A stretch of DNA of 30,441 nt from a virus. Below are positions 4,773-18,600 of the stretch, one piece after another (the stretch's first letter is position 1; the number at the start of each line of letters is the position of its first letter). The notes beneath the pieces are model-generated. The model saw only the letters and a program-made list of their open reading frames with translations. It was not told the origin of the DNA and did not search any database. The stretch is taken from positions 1 through 30,441 of the IMG/VR virus record IMGVR_UViG_3300029787_000221; one strand, written 5' to 3'. Position numbers and translations under genes: made by a program.

Positions 4773-6695
4773 ATGCCATTTACTAAATTCACAAACCTAG
4801 ATTTTGACCAGATAAAGACCTCAATAAAGGATTATCTTCGCACAAACTCAGATTTTACTGATTTTGACTTTGAGGGGTCTAATTTTTCAGTTTTAATTGA
4901 TACTTTAGCATACAATACTTACATTACTGCGTTTAACTCAAACATGGTTGTGAATGAGTCCTTCCTTGACTCTGCAACAGTTCGAGAAAACGTTGTTTCA
5001 CTTGCTCGAAACATTGGATATGTCCCAAGATCTAAAAGTGCAGCAAAGGCAACTATATCTTTTGATATTAATTCAAACGATACCTCAGAGGTGTCTACAG
5101 TAACCCTGAGAGCAGGTTTAGTTTGTATTGGCAGCAGTAATGATATTACATATACTTTCTCAATTCCAGACGATATAACAACCACTGTCACACCTCAATT
5201 TAGTGGAGGTAATCGAAGTGGATATACAGCATCATTTAATTCAATTGAGGTTTTTCAAGGAACTTTGATTCGTAAAAGTTTTACAGTCGATGGATCACTT
5301 GACCAAAGATTCATTTTAGACAACCCTTCAATTGATTCATCAACGATTATTGTATATGTGAAGGATAGTCCAAGTGGTGCGGATAAAGGAACTCTATTTA
5401 CAAAGGTTGATAATATTTTAAACATAGATTCAAACTCATCAACTTTCTTAATTCAGGAAGTTCAGGATGAAAAGTATGAACTTCTATTTGGAGATGGTAT
5501 TTTTGGTCGAAAGATTGAAAATGGAAAAACAATTAATGTAAGTTACCTTGTAACTGATGGAAGAGAAGGAAACGGTCCTGCATTTTTCTCATATGCAGGA
5601 AATATTGAAAATGATTCAGGATCAACATCATCATTAGTAAGCACACCCACCATATCTGTGGTCTCAGCTGCCTCTAATGGCGGTGATATAGAGTCTGTAG
5701 ACTCGATTAAGTATTTTGCCCCTCGACTTTATTCATCTCAGTACAGGGCGGTTACAGCAAGAGATTACGAATCGATAATTCAACAAATTTATCCAAATAC
5801 TGAAAGTGTTTCTGTTGTTGGAGGCGAAGAAATTGATCCACCACAATTTGGAACTGTTTTTATTACAATCAAACCAAAAAATGGTGACTTTGTATCAGAT
5901 TTTGATAAGACTCAAATATTATCAGATTTAAAGAATTATAGTCTTACAGGAATCAATCAAAAAATTGTTGATTTGAAAGTTCTTCATATTGAATTGGAGA
6001 CATTCATCTACTATAACTCATCAAGAGTTAAATCTATTGATGGATTAAAAACAAATGTAATTAATGGTCTAACTACTTACTCTAAATCAACTGATGTAAA
6101 TAAATTTGGCGGTAGATTTAAGTATAGTAAAGTTTTAAGTGTAATTGATAATATTGAGGATTCAATAACATCAAATATTACAAGGATTCGAATTCGAAGA
6201 AACTTAAACGCTCTTTTAAATCAATTTGCACAGTATGAAATTTGTTTTGGTAATCAATTTAATGTTAAGAGTGAGGGATTAAATATTAAGAGCACTGGAT
6301 TTAATATCTCTGGAGTATCTGAGACAGTATTTTTAACAGATACTCCAAATGCAGATAAGCAAACAGGAGTAGTATCAATCGTTAAGAAAGATATTGTTGA
6401 TGGTCAAAAAATAATTATCGTTGAAAATGCAGGAACAGTTGATTACATAAAGGGAGAAATAAATTTAACTACAATTAACATTACTTCGACTGATAAACCA
6501 AATAATATTATTGAGATTCAAGCATTCCCAGAATCCAATGATGTCATAGGTCTTGAAGATTTGTATTTGAAATTTAACATTGAAAGTAGTTCAATAAATA
6601 TGATTAAAGACACCATTTCATCTGGAGATCAAATATCTGGTGTTGGATTTAAGGTTACATCAAGTTATACAAACGGAGATTTAATACGAGGATAG
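4773..6695 (+). CDS. gp6: Baseplate wedge subunit gp6
   Basis: The protein has 640 residues, close to the 660 of T4 gp6. It starts FTKFTNLDFDQIKTSIKDYL and continues through DFEGSNFSVLIDTLAYNTYI and NESFLDSATVRENVVSLARNIGY, the conserved N-terminal signature of the gp6 / baseplate J-like family. The middle (FGDGIFGRKIENGKTI, then VTARDYESIIQQIYP) is also typical of this family. gp6 dimers join neighbouring wedges into the baseplate's inner iris around the hub. The last 130 residues hold beta-rich sequence with VGFKVTSSY near the end. The gene starts one base after gene 25 and is followed by gene 7 at one-base spacing. Confidence 0.95.
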   Translation: MPFTKFTNLDFDQIKTSIKDYLRTNSDFTDFDFEGSNFSVLIDTLAYNTYITAFNSNMVVNESFLDSATVRENVVSLARNIGYVPRSKSAAKATISFDINSNDTSEVSTVTLRAGLVCIGSSNDITYTFSIPDDITTTVTPQFSGGNRSGYTASFNSIEVFQGTLIRKSFTVDGSLDQRFILDNPSIDSSTIIVYVKDSPSGADKGTLFTKVDNILNIDSNSSTFLIQEVQDEKYELLFGDGIFGRKIENGKTINVSYLVTDGREGNGPAFFSYAGNIENDSGSTSSLVSTPTISVVSAASNGGDIESVDSIKYFAPRLYSSQYRAVTARDYESIIQQIYPNTESVSVVGGEEIDPPQFGTVFITIKPKNGDFVSDFDKTQILSDLKNYSLTGINQKIVDLKVLHIELETFIYYNSSRVKSIDGLKTNVINGLTTYSKSTDVNKFGGRFKYSKVLSVIDNIEDSITSNITRIRIRRNLNALLNQFAQYEICFGNQFNVKSEGLNIKSTGFNISGVSETVFLTDTPNADKQTGVVSIVKKDIVDGQKIIIVENAGTVDYIKGEINLTTINITSTDKPNNIIEIQAFPESNDVIGLEDLYLKFNIESSSINMIKDTISSGDQISGVGFKVTSSYTNGDLIRG

Positions 6696-6696
6696 T

Positions 6697-9600
6697 ATGA
6701 TAAGTACTGGTATTGATACAAGAATAAAAGTTCAACAAATAATTGAAAATCAACTTCCTGAGTTTATTCTATCAGAGAGTCCAAAGGCAGCTGATTTTTT
6801 AAAGCAATATTATATCTCTCAAGAGTATACTGGAGGTCCAATTGACCTGACAGATAATTTAGATCAATATTTAAAGTTAGATAACTTAACACCTGAAGCT
6901 TTAAAAGGTTCAGTTACACTTGATTTGGATATTGCTTCAACAGATCAAGTAATTAAGGTTTCACCAAATACAAAAGGGTTTCCAAAACAATACGGATTGT
7001 TAAAAATTGGTAGTGAAGTCATCACATACACTGGTATGACTACAAATACCTTTACAGGATGTGAACGTGGATTTAGTGGAATTACAACTTATAGAGATAT
7101 TAATAATCCATCAGAATTAGTATTCTCCACATCAACAGCACAAGAACATTCAAAAGGTGTAAATGTAAATAATTTAAGTTCTTTATTTCTACAAGAATTT
7201 TACAAAAAGATAAAAAATACCTTTACACCTGGTTTAGAAAATACAAATTTTGTTTCAAATTTAGATGTAAATAATTTTATAAAAGAATCTAGAACATTTT
7301 ATGAGTCAAAAGGAACAGAAGAATCATTTAGAATCTTATTTAATGCACTATACGACGTAGATCCAAAAGTAATTGACTTAGAAGAATATTTAATCAAACC
7401 ATCTTCTGCAAAATATGTAAGAAGAAAGAGAATAGTAGCAGAAAAATTGACGGGAGAACCTTTAAACTTAAAAGGTCAGACTATTGTTAGAACAACAGAT
7501 TCCTCTTCTACTGCATCTGTTTCTGAGGTTGAAATATTAACAGGTATTTCTGGAATATCTACAATTAAAGATTATTTTATTTTAGATCTTTTCGTTGGAT
7601 TTGATGAAGAAGAATTTATAACTGGAAGATTTGATGTCACAGGAAAAACAAAGGCTATAACTGATGTTTCTATTGGTGCTACAGTTATAACTGTAGATTC
7701 AACAGTTGGTTTTGGAACGACTGGAACAATTATTTCAGGTATAAACACAAGTATTGTTTACACTGATAAAACTATTAATCAGTTTTTAAGTTGTACAGGT
7801 ATTTCAAATCAAATTAATTTAGGTGATGATATTATTGCGGATGATAAAATTTTTGGATATGAAGATGGAGATTTAACAAAAAAGGTTGAATTAAGAATCA
7901 CAGGTGTATTAAGTGATTTTGTATCATCTGAAAGTAATAGATTATCATTAGAAAATGAAACTATTAGAATTAAAAGTATTGGTGAAATAATTGAAAATCC
8001 AAATACAAACAAAACTCAGAAAGAAATATTTGCAAACTCTTGGATTTACAATACGTCATCTAATTATGATATTGTTGATTTTATTAGTGGAACACAAAGT
8101 TCGATACAATTAGAGTCTAAGATAGATAAATCAAGTTTGAGAGTTGGTGATTCGATTCAAATTTTAGAAAAGAAAAGTAGTCCCTTTTCTTTAGGAACTG
8201 TTGTTCAGGAATCAGAAATTATAGAAGTAGTTGAAACACAAAATAAGATAACAATAAATTCATCTTTTGAGTTTAGTTCTTCAAAAAGATATGCAATTAG
8301 AAGAATTATAAAGAAAACCTTCAGTTCTGCTAACTTATTAAAGTATGGAAATGATACTATTACCGCAGACGTTCAAAATGTATATAACGAGTCAGATGAA
8401 AGTCTATATGTAGCAAGTAATTCTCTTCCCTCATCTGGAGTTGGTAAAACAACTTCTACTGTCAGTATACCAAATGTAATTGAGAATACTACAATTCAAG
8501 ACTTTAATAGTTTAAATCAAAAATATTCAATAATTTCATTTAATGTGCCTGATGTTCCTTTTGTAACAGGAGATCAAGTATATTATGAACCAGAGGCAGA
8601 ACCATTGGTAGGACTTACCGCTGGTCTATATTTTATTCGAACAATAGGTAATAATAAAATTAAATTATTTAAATCACCAGCTTTTATTGATGCTAATGAT
8701 TTTATTGAATTTGGTGTGCCTATAGACTCTAGTACTTTTCATAGATTCACTCTTGCAAATCAGTATAATAAGTTAGTAGCACCTCAAAAATTACTTAAAA
8801 AATTTCCAGTAAATATTAATCAAAATTTAGGTAAAAATGTAGAAACAGTTTCAGGACCTGTTGGAATGTTAATTGATGGTGTTGAAATTGAAAATGGAAA
8901 ATCAACAGATGGTATTTTTTATGGATCAATTGAAAACTTTTCAGTAATTGGTTTTGGAACAGATTATGATATAATCAATCCACCTGTGATACAAGTTGGA
9001 TCAGTATCAGCAGCTTCAACACAAGCATTAGTTAGTCCTGTTTTAAGTGGTGATATAACTGAAATTCAAGTTGATCCTCAAAATTTTGATATAGAAGATG
9101 TAGTATCAATTCAATTAACTGGAGGTAATAGTGGAGAAGCAGTTCTTCAACCAGTTCTTCGTAGAAGAAATAGAGTTTTAGAATTTAGCGGAGTTACTAG
9201 TGCTTTTGGAGGAGGTATTGATACATTCTCAGAAACAATTACATTCTTGAAACCTCATAATTTGATAAGTGGTCAAGTTTTAGTTTATGATAAAAATAAA
9301 AATACACAGTTAGGAATAGGAACTTTTAAAGGAAGTAACCTAGCTAATTTTGAAAGTTTGATCGACGGTCAACAATATTGGCCAGAAGTAGTTGGATTAT
9401 CAACTATCAGACTCTACAGAAATGAAACAGACTATACAACAGGTATTAATACAATCGGATTTACAGATGTAGCAAAGAGTGGAATACATAAACTTAAATT
9501 AAAAGATGCTAAAAATAGTGTATCTAGTGTAAGAGTTATAAAATCAGGAAAACCATATTTAAGTAGAAAAATATTTGTTGACTCATCTTTAGGAATATCT

Positions 9601-12600
9601 ACATACAAATCAACAGTTACCTTTAAAGATCATGGATTCTCAGATGGTGAATTAGTTGTTTATCAACCATTTGTTGGTTTAGGTACAACTTCACCTCAAA
9701 GCATATTAGGATTGTCTACCACAAACCAATACAATGTGATTAAAATTGATAATGATAAATTTAGAATTGCTAATGCTGGCGTTGGTGGTACTGACAACAC
9801 TAACTTTATTAGAAAAAATCATGTTGATTTTAAAACAACTGGAACTGGATATCAGTTATTTAAATATCCAGATGTTGAAATTTCTATAAATGCAATTTAC
9901 TCTGTTCCAACCTCAGATAAGATTAACTTAACTCCAGTTATACAAGGTCAAATTGTAAATGCATCCTTATATGAGAAGGGTAGTGGTTATGGATCAACTG
10001 ATATTATTAACTATGAGAATAAACCAAATATTTTAGTTAAAAATGGATTGTCAAGACCAGGTAAAAATATAACACCATCAATAGTTCCTATAATTTCAGA
10101 TGGTAAATTAATTAATTTTAATATTCAAGATGGTGGTGATGAATACTATTCAACTCCAGATTTAGTTGTAATTGGAGATGGAACTGGTGCAAGTTTAAGG
10201 GCAGTAATTGATAGAGATGAAAATTCATCTACATTCTTGAAGATAATTGATGTCGTTATCTTAAATTCTGGAACTAATTATACCTTTGACAAAACAAGAA
10301 TTAACATAATTGCTAGGGGAAAAAATGTAGTATTTAATAGTTCAATTAAAAAATTAAATTTAGTTGGCATTCAAACATCAAGACCATATAAAGAGAGATA
10401 TTCTGATCTTGCACTGCTACCAACTAATAACGAACTTAAGTTTACAACGGTTGGTTACTCTACTGCAATTGGTGAATCTAGATATGGTCAAAGATCAAAT
10501 AGTCACTCACCTATCGTTGGATGGGCATATGACGGGAATCCAATTTACGGACCATACGGTTACAGTGATCCACTTGACAATTCATCAGCAATAAGAATAT
10601 TAAAAACGGGATATTCTATAAAATCAACTATAGGTGATAGGGGCGATTTACCTTTCAATTTAGGATTTTTTGTTGAGGATTACTCATACCTACCAACAAA
10701 CTCTACAGATCTAGATGAACATAATGGAAGATATTGTAGAACTCCAGAATATCCAAATGGAGTTTATGCTTATTTTGCTGGTATTAATACCATAACAAGA
10801 GAACCAGAGTTTCCATACTTTATTGGAAATACATATAGATCAATTCCAGAAGTTTTGGACCCTCTCTCAACAATAGATCAGTCATTTGATTTTAATAATT
10901 CAAAATTAGTTAGAAATACCTTTCCATATAAACTATCAGATTCATTTGCAAATAATGATTTTATTATTGAGTCAAATAAAATATTATCACAAACAACAAG
11001 AGTTACATCTGTAACTCAAGGTTCTATCGATTCTTTAGATATTTTAAAATCTGGTGAAGGTTATAAAATAAATGATAATGTATTATTTGATAATAGTAAT
11101 ACTGATGGTGATGGTGTTAGTGCTTTTGTAAGTAAATTAGAAGGTAAATCAATATCAGATATTACAACATCTTATGAAAAACTTGAGAATCTTACTTTCA
11201 TAAGAAAAGATCCAAGTACAATTTCAGTATTTGTCCCAGATACCCATCAATTAGCAGTTGGAAATAACCTTGAAATATCTGGTTTATCAACAGATATTAA
11301 ATCAACATTTGGTGTTTCTTTAACTGGTAATCACAATATATCTGCAATTTCAACTGAAAGCACCATTCTATACAAAGAATTGCCTTCAAACTCGGTTGCA
11401 GGAATTGTTACTGACATATTTGTATATAAAACAACAGATGTAATTTCAGTAGGAAGTAGCGTTGGGATTGGAACTGAAAAATTATTAGTTTTAAATAAAT
11501 TTGATGATAGAAATATATTAAGAGTTCAAAGAGGTGTTACTGGAACAGCACATACACTTTCATCTGAAGTTAAATTAATCCCTAGTTTCTTTGATATATC
11601 ATTTAATACTAATTTCTTAAACTCAAAAGTAGATGATGTAGCATACTTCAATCCTAAACAATCTGTTGGTATTGCAACAACGGTTGGTATTACATCAGCA
11701 ATAAATGTTTCTGTTGGTGACACTACAAGTGTTGTATCAGTTCCAGCACAAAGTATTTACTTACCAAATCATCCATTTAAGACTGGTCAACAAATAACAT
11801 TTGAGACAGATGGGAATAGCGTTCTTGAGGTATCGAGAGATGGAGCAGCGAATCAATCATTCAACTTACCATCTACAGGAACAAGTCAAAATTTATTTGC
11901 AATTAATAAATCTCCAAACTATATTGGAATAGTAACTCAAGTTGGTTTAATAACTTCAACTAATGGTTTGTTCTTTAGAACTAATGGTGATGACTACTTT
12001 AAATACAGATTTGAATCTAATTTCAATAAGATTACTGGAAGTGTAGAGAGAATAAATTCAAAGGTATCTTTAACAACATCCCACAATTTATCACTAGGTG
12101 ATATTGTAAGTTTAAATATTACCTCAGATCAATCTGTTGGTATTGGAACTTCTACTAAAGTTAGAATAAAATACAATCATTTAATTGATAACTTACTTAT
12201 AGATCAAGTAGGATTTACTTCAGCAGGAATCAATACAACTAATAATACAATTACTTTAAATTCTCATGAATTTAAAACTGGAGATAAGGTATATTATGAT
12301 TCAACTGATACTATTGCTGCTGGACTTGAAACTGGTGGATATTTTATTTACAGAATAGATGATAATACTATAAAATTAGCAGAAACATTTTATGATGCAA
12401 AACAAATACCACCTAATATTGTAAGTATAGTATCAATTGGAGGTTCTGAACATCAGTTATCATTAATTAATCCACCCATAAATGTGGTTAGAGATAACAA
12501 TTTAGTATTTGATATATCAGATTCTTCATTATCTGATTTTGATTTTAAAATATATCAAGACGAAGATTTTAATAATGATTTTGTTTCTACAGGCAAAACA

Positions 12601-15600
12601 ACCATAAACACAGTTTCTACCTCAGGAACAATTGGAGTAACATCAACAGCTACGCTAACTTTGAATTATTCAACTAATAATCCTTTAAATTTATTCTATA
12701 ATGTTGAAAAATCTGGGTTTATCAGTACTTCAGATATAGATGTTGCAAATGGGTCTAAAATTTCATATGTAGACAGTGATTATAATCAAGATTATTCGAT
12801 TGTAAATGTAGGTACGACTGATTTTGATATAAGATTAAAATCAAAACCAGAAACATTATCTTATCAAACATTAAATACTAATTTATTAAAGTATACTACA
12901 ACGTCAAAAACTGATAATGGTGCTATTAATAAAATTAATTTAATATCTGGAGGTTCTGAATATAAATCTTTACCAAAATTTGTTAGTGTTGCTTCCACTC
13001 AGGGAATAAATGCCAAATTATTACCATCATCAACAACTAGTAATAAAATTGAAAATACTGAAATTTTAAATATTGGATTTGAATATGCATCTGATAAAAC
13101 TTTAACTCCTATAGCACAATTATCACCAGTTATTAGTATAAAGAACTCAGATAAAATAGTAGCAATTAATATCAAAAATGGTGGTACAAATTATACAACT
13201 CCTCCTAAATTAATTTTACAGGACATTGAAACGACACAGATTGTAGATAGTGGTTCTTTAATTGCAAATATTAGTCAAGCATCACAATCAATTAATAGTG
13301 TAGATATAATTAATACTCCACAAGGAATTGGTAATTGTAAATTATTTACAAAAGATAATTCAAGTGCAATACCAATTACAAATGTAACGATAGGATCTAC
13401 AATTATTACTGATGTTGTTAGTGGTATAGTCACCGTAACTTTAGCAACACCAATTTTAGGATTTTCAACTGCTCCTTTCGCAGTAGGAGATACTATTTTT
13501 GTAGAAGGTATAGAAAATGAATATGGAGATAGTTTTAATTCACCAACTAATAAATTTAATTTCTATCCTGTAGAAAAAATAGTTGGTAGTGGTTTAAATC
13601 CAAATCCATTTAGATTAGAATTTAATATTCATGGAGGAGGCACAGATCCATTAGTAACAAATCCAGGATTGGCAAAAACAATTCAATCTTTTGCTGGAGC
13701 GATTAATTTTAAAGATTATCCTAAATTTACGATAGTTACTGCACAATCTGAATTTATATTTGGGGAAATACTCTTAGTATCCAGAGATGGTTCCACATTT
13801 AATAATGTAAGTCTTAATTTAGATAGAGTAACTAATAATTATATTAAAGTTTCAGGTAGTTTTGAAATAAAAGCAGGTGATAAAATAAAAGGACAATCTT
13901 CTGGATCAATCGCAACTATTAATAGTATATTTAAAAATGAAGGACGATTTAATGTTGACTTTGCTTCAGATAAGGTTATTGGATGGTCTAATAATACTGG
14001 TAAATTAAATCAAGACTATCAGGTAATTCCAGATAATGATTATTATCAAACATTATCTTATACAATACAAAGTCCAATTGAATATCAAACATTAGTAAGT
14101 CCTGTAAATAGTTTATTACATACTACAGGTCTTAAAAATTTCGCAGATTTGGGAATTTCAACATCAGTTGGAGTTGGTTCTACATCTAGTGTTGATTCAT
14201 CTACAATTATTAGAGATTTATCATCTGAAAATAGAGTTGATGCCATTGATAATTTTGACTTAGCAAAAGATGTTGATACTTTATCAAGTCCATTACGATC
14301 CAGATTTGTTTCTTTTGACACTAAATTACTTTCAAATTTCTTTGAGTGTTCAACAAATAGAGTTCTACAAATAGACAATATAAACAGTTTATTTAAAGAT
14401 GCTACAAATAATGCAGCAAGGGATGGATTTATAAATCTTACTAATTCTTTTAACAGATTCTTAATACAAACAAGAGTTCCATCTGTTGGAATTGGAACTA
14501 CAACTAATACTCTCCAATTAACAGAATTACTTACATCAATAGACTTTGCAAAAGGGAATATATTTACTATTCAAAAAGGATCAATTAACGATGAGGCAAA
14601 AATAGTTGATATCTTAGGAGAAAATGGTCCTAATAATGATTATAAATTAACATTTACTCCTGTTGATCCTTTCAACACCGATTTAGATATTAAAATTTTA
14701 CAGCAATCATTCTTAGCGGGAGTTGGTGCTGGACAATCTTCTATCGGATTTGTTGATTTACATGGGGTAAATCAGAATGTTTCTGCATCTACAACTTCTA
14801 CAATAATATCTTCAAATATTTCTAATATAGATTCTTATTTTGCTACTGTTGAAGTTAATGATTCAGTATCAAATGAGAATAATATTGTTGAAATTTATGC
14901 CACTCATGATGGAACAAATTCTTACATATCAAATTACTCATTAGAAACAAATACAACTAATTCTATAGGAACTTTCACTACAAATTTAAATTCAAGTATT
15001 TTATCTTTAAATTTTGAAAATGATAGATCAAATCAAGTTCTTGTTAGATCAAAAGTTGTTGGTTTTGGAACTACAGCAGTTGGAGTTGGAACTCATAGAT
15101 TTAAAAACAGTTCACAGACATCTGGACTTGAAAACTCTGGTAGATTCGAATCTAATTTTGTTAGTATCGCATCAACTGCAGTCATAGCAGGATTTACAAC
15201 AACAAAAGACACCTCAATTAAAAGTATAGTAAGAGTATCAATCGGGAATACTAGTGCTCTACACCAGATTCTTATGAGTCATGATGGTGAAAATACGTTT
15301 ATCACACAGTATCCATTTATGACGATAGGAGATGACTTAGGAATAGGAACATTCTCTTCAGAATATAGTGGATCTAATTTAAATTTAAAATTCCATCCAG
15401 ATTCTAGTTTTATTGGTGTAGGTAATCTATTAGTTCAATCTTTCAATGAGATTCTTAACACTAAATTAGATACAATTAATTCAGTACCAACTTTATATTA
15501 TGGTAAAAGTTTTGATGAGATATCTCTTCTACAATATGATGCTTTAAATTCTGTTAGATCAAATGGTTTGGAGTTTAAGTTAAAGAGTAACAATAATCCA

Positions 15601-18600
15601 ATATTTGCTAATTTCTTTAATCCTACAACCAATGTAAATCTAGCAACAGGAGAATTTACAATTGAAAATAATTTCTTTAATAAAAATGAGAGATTAATTT
15701 ATACACCTGGTACTTCAAATGTTGGATTCTCATCTTTGATTATGTCAAATGGCAATCCTCTACCAAGTGAAGTTTATGTTGTTCATCCATCTGGAACCGT
15801 TAACTCAAAAGTATTTAAACTATCCGCAACTAAAGCAGGAGCTGCAATAACATTTAACAGTGCTGGATCTGGAGACAGACATAGGTTGGAAATGTTCAAG
15901 AAGAATGAAAAATCATTAATCACCCTTGATGATGTAATTCAATCTCCAGTATCATTCACACCTATAACAACAACATTATCGGGAAATGTTAGTGGACAAG
16001 TTTCTGTGTCAACTTCAATTTTATCTTTGGCAGGAATAACTTCTATTATTGTTGGAGATTTGTTGAAAGTGGATAATGAGTTCTTGAAAGTTAATAATGT
16101 TGGATTTGGAACCACAAATATTGGTCCTATTTCAAATACTGGTTCTCTAAATTTAGTAGATGTAAGTAGAGGAATTGTTGGTTCTTCATCATCTATTCAT
16201 ACTGACACTAGCTCAGTGAGATTATTTAAAGGTGGTTATAATATTGTTGGTGAAGAGATATTCTTTGTAGATCCACCTAAAGGGACTAATATTTTAGAAA
16301 AAGATGATTCAAATAGAGATCGTGGTAGATCTAATTTTAGTGGAAGAGTTTATTTAAGACAAGATTATAATTCAAATGCAATTTTTGATGATATTTCAAC
16401 CGACTTCACTGGCATTGGACAAACATTTACTACGACAATCTCTGGAGTCAATACTACTGGAATTACAACTGGAAGTGCTTTTGTAACTATTAATGGTATA
16501 TTCCAACCACCAACAACAGATAAAAACCCTACTAATAACTATGAGTTTTCAGAATCAGTTGGGGTAACAAGTTTTGTGTTTAGTGGTATTACCTCATCTA
16601 ACGGAACTCAAATTATTAGTGAAGCAGATGTGAATCAAAATCAATTACCAAGATCAGGACAGATTATATCAATTGGATTTAGTGGTGGATTGGGAATAGC
16701 ACCTTTAGCAGGAGCATCAGTCACAGCTGTACTTGGTGCAGGTGGGTCGATTACATCAGTGGGAATTGGAACAAGAGACTTCCATGGATCTGGATATCGT
16801 TCTGGTATAAGCACCACGGGAGATGGAATTATTCGTATCGGTATTGCTGATACTGTTGGAACTGGTGCCACAGTTACTGCAACAGTTGGCATAGGTGGAA
16901 CATTGATATTTAATGTTGTTGGTGGTGGAAGTGGATATTCTAATCCGAGAGTAGAGGCACCTGTTCCCAGATATGAAAATTTACCAGTAACAGGAGTGTC
17001 AAGAGTGGGTGTTGGTGCCACAACAGACACAGGAACTGGATTACTTCTAAACATTGATGTTGGTGGCAGTAACACTACTGGTATTGGATCTACTCTTTTT
17101 GAGGTTAAATCTTTTGATATGACAAGAACTGGTTTTTCGTTTAAAAAAGGTGATGTATTTAAACCAGTGGGATTGGTCACAGATAAATCACTCACATCAC
17201 CAATAACTGAACCTGAATTTACAGTTAATGAAGTGTTTACTGATTCTTTCTGTTCTTGGAATGTTGGAGAGTTTGATTATATTGACACAATCAAACCACT
17301 ACAAGATGGAACGAGAAAGAGATTCCCATTAAACTTTAATGGTGAGTTAGTATCATTTGAACGTGCAAAATCCTCTCAAATTGATATGAAATCATTATTG
17401 TTAATATTAATTAATGGAGTAATACAAAATCCTGGTGATGCTTACCTATTTGATGGAGGAACTTCCTTTGAATTTACAGAAGCACCTGATATAAATGACA
17501 ATGTATCAATATTTTTCTATAAAGGAACAAATAATGTAGATGTCACATTCGTAGACGTAACTGAATCGATAAAGGTTGGTGATGAGTTCCAATTACTTAA
17601 AAATAATAATCATGCTGGTTTTGATCAGAATGTAAGAGTTGTATCTGGCATTTCAACATCAGATTTAATTGAGACTCCAGTATACGTTGATCAAGGTATA
17701 AATTCTGATAATTTAAAATCCTTTAGATGGATTAAACAAAAAGCAGATAAGTTTATAAATGGTGAGTTGGTAACTAAAGTAAGACCCTCAATTGAACCAC
17801 TTGTATTTCCAGAAGCTAGAATAATTAAGGATCTTGGATCTGGAGACTCCACAATTCATATTGATAATGTTGGAGTTGGAACAAATTCATTAACTAATTT
17901 ATTCTTCTATGAGAATCCAAATAAAATTGGAACAATAATATTTGACGAATCTGTGGAACCTAGAGCAGCAGATTTAACTGCAGTAGTCTCTACAGGTGGA
18001 ACAATCCAATCTATTACTATCAACGATGGTGGAAAGGGGTATGTAGGTTCTAGCACTGCACTATCAATTGCTTCTCCAATATCAAACACTGGAGTTGCTT
18101 TGACAGCACCTGATTTAGTTACATTAGGAATAGCATCCACAATTTTTGCCACAGCAAATGCCAATATCACAAGTGGTATTATAACTTCAATATCAATTGT
18201 GAATCCTGGTTCTGGATACACAACAACTACAGTTCCAAATGTAATCGCACCAACTCCTGTTGCACCATCAGAAATAATCACTGGATTTACTGGTTCAAGT
18301 GGATTCTCAGGCATCGTTACATCAATAAGTGTTTTAAGTAGTTCTACTATAAAATTCTTTTTAGAAAAAGAATCTGGAACATTTAGTGGACTAGGAAATG
18401 GAGATCCAATTTACATATTTGACACTGCAGTTGGTTTAGGTGTGACCTCAGTGGTGACTGCCTCAGGTGCTCCTGTAGGGATTGGTACATCATTCTTTGA
18501 CAACATATATCTAATCAGTTCTTATAGTACAACATCTAATACTGCTGAATTTGTTGCTGGAGTCAAAACTGACACATCATTAGTTGGTATTTCAACTAGT

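Noticed and set aside
16641-17195. A 184-codon open frame on the minus strand, rich in proline and valine
   Set aside because: It is antisense to the Gly/Thr/Val repeats of the gp7-like gene, which produce Pro/Val-rich shadows. It has no ribosome site or recognisable domain.
8541-18245. CRISPR-like or satellite DNA repeats in the giant gene
   Set aside because: The repeats are divergent at DNA level, keep the reading frame and vary in spacing. They are protein modules, not arrays.
17907-18314. A 135-codon minus-strand frame
   Set aside because: Another low-complexity shadow of the gp7-like C-terminal repeats, with no independent support.
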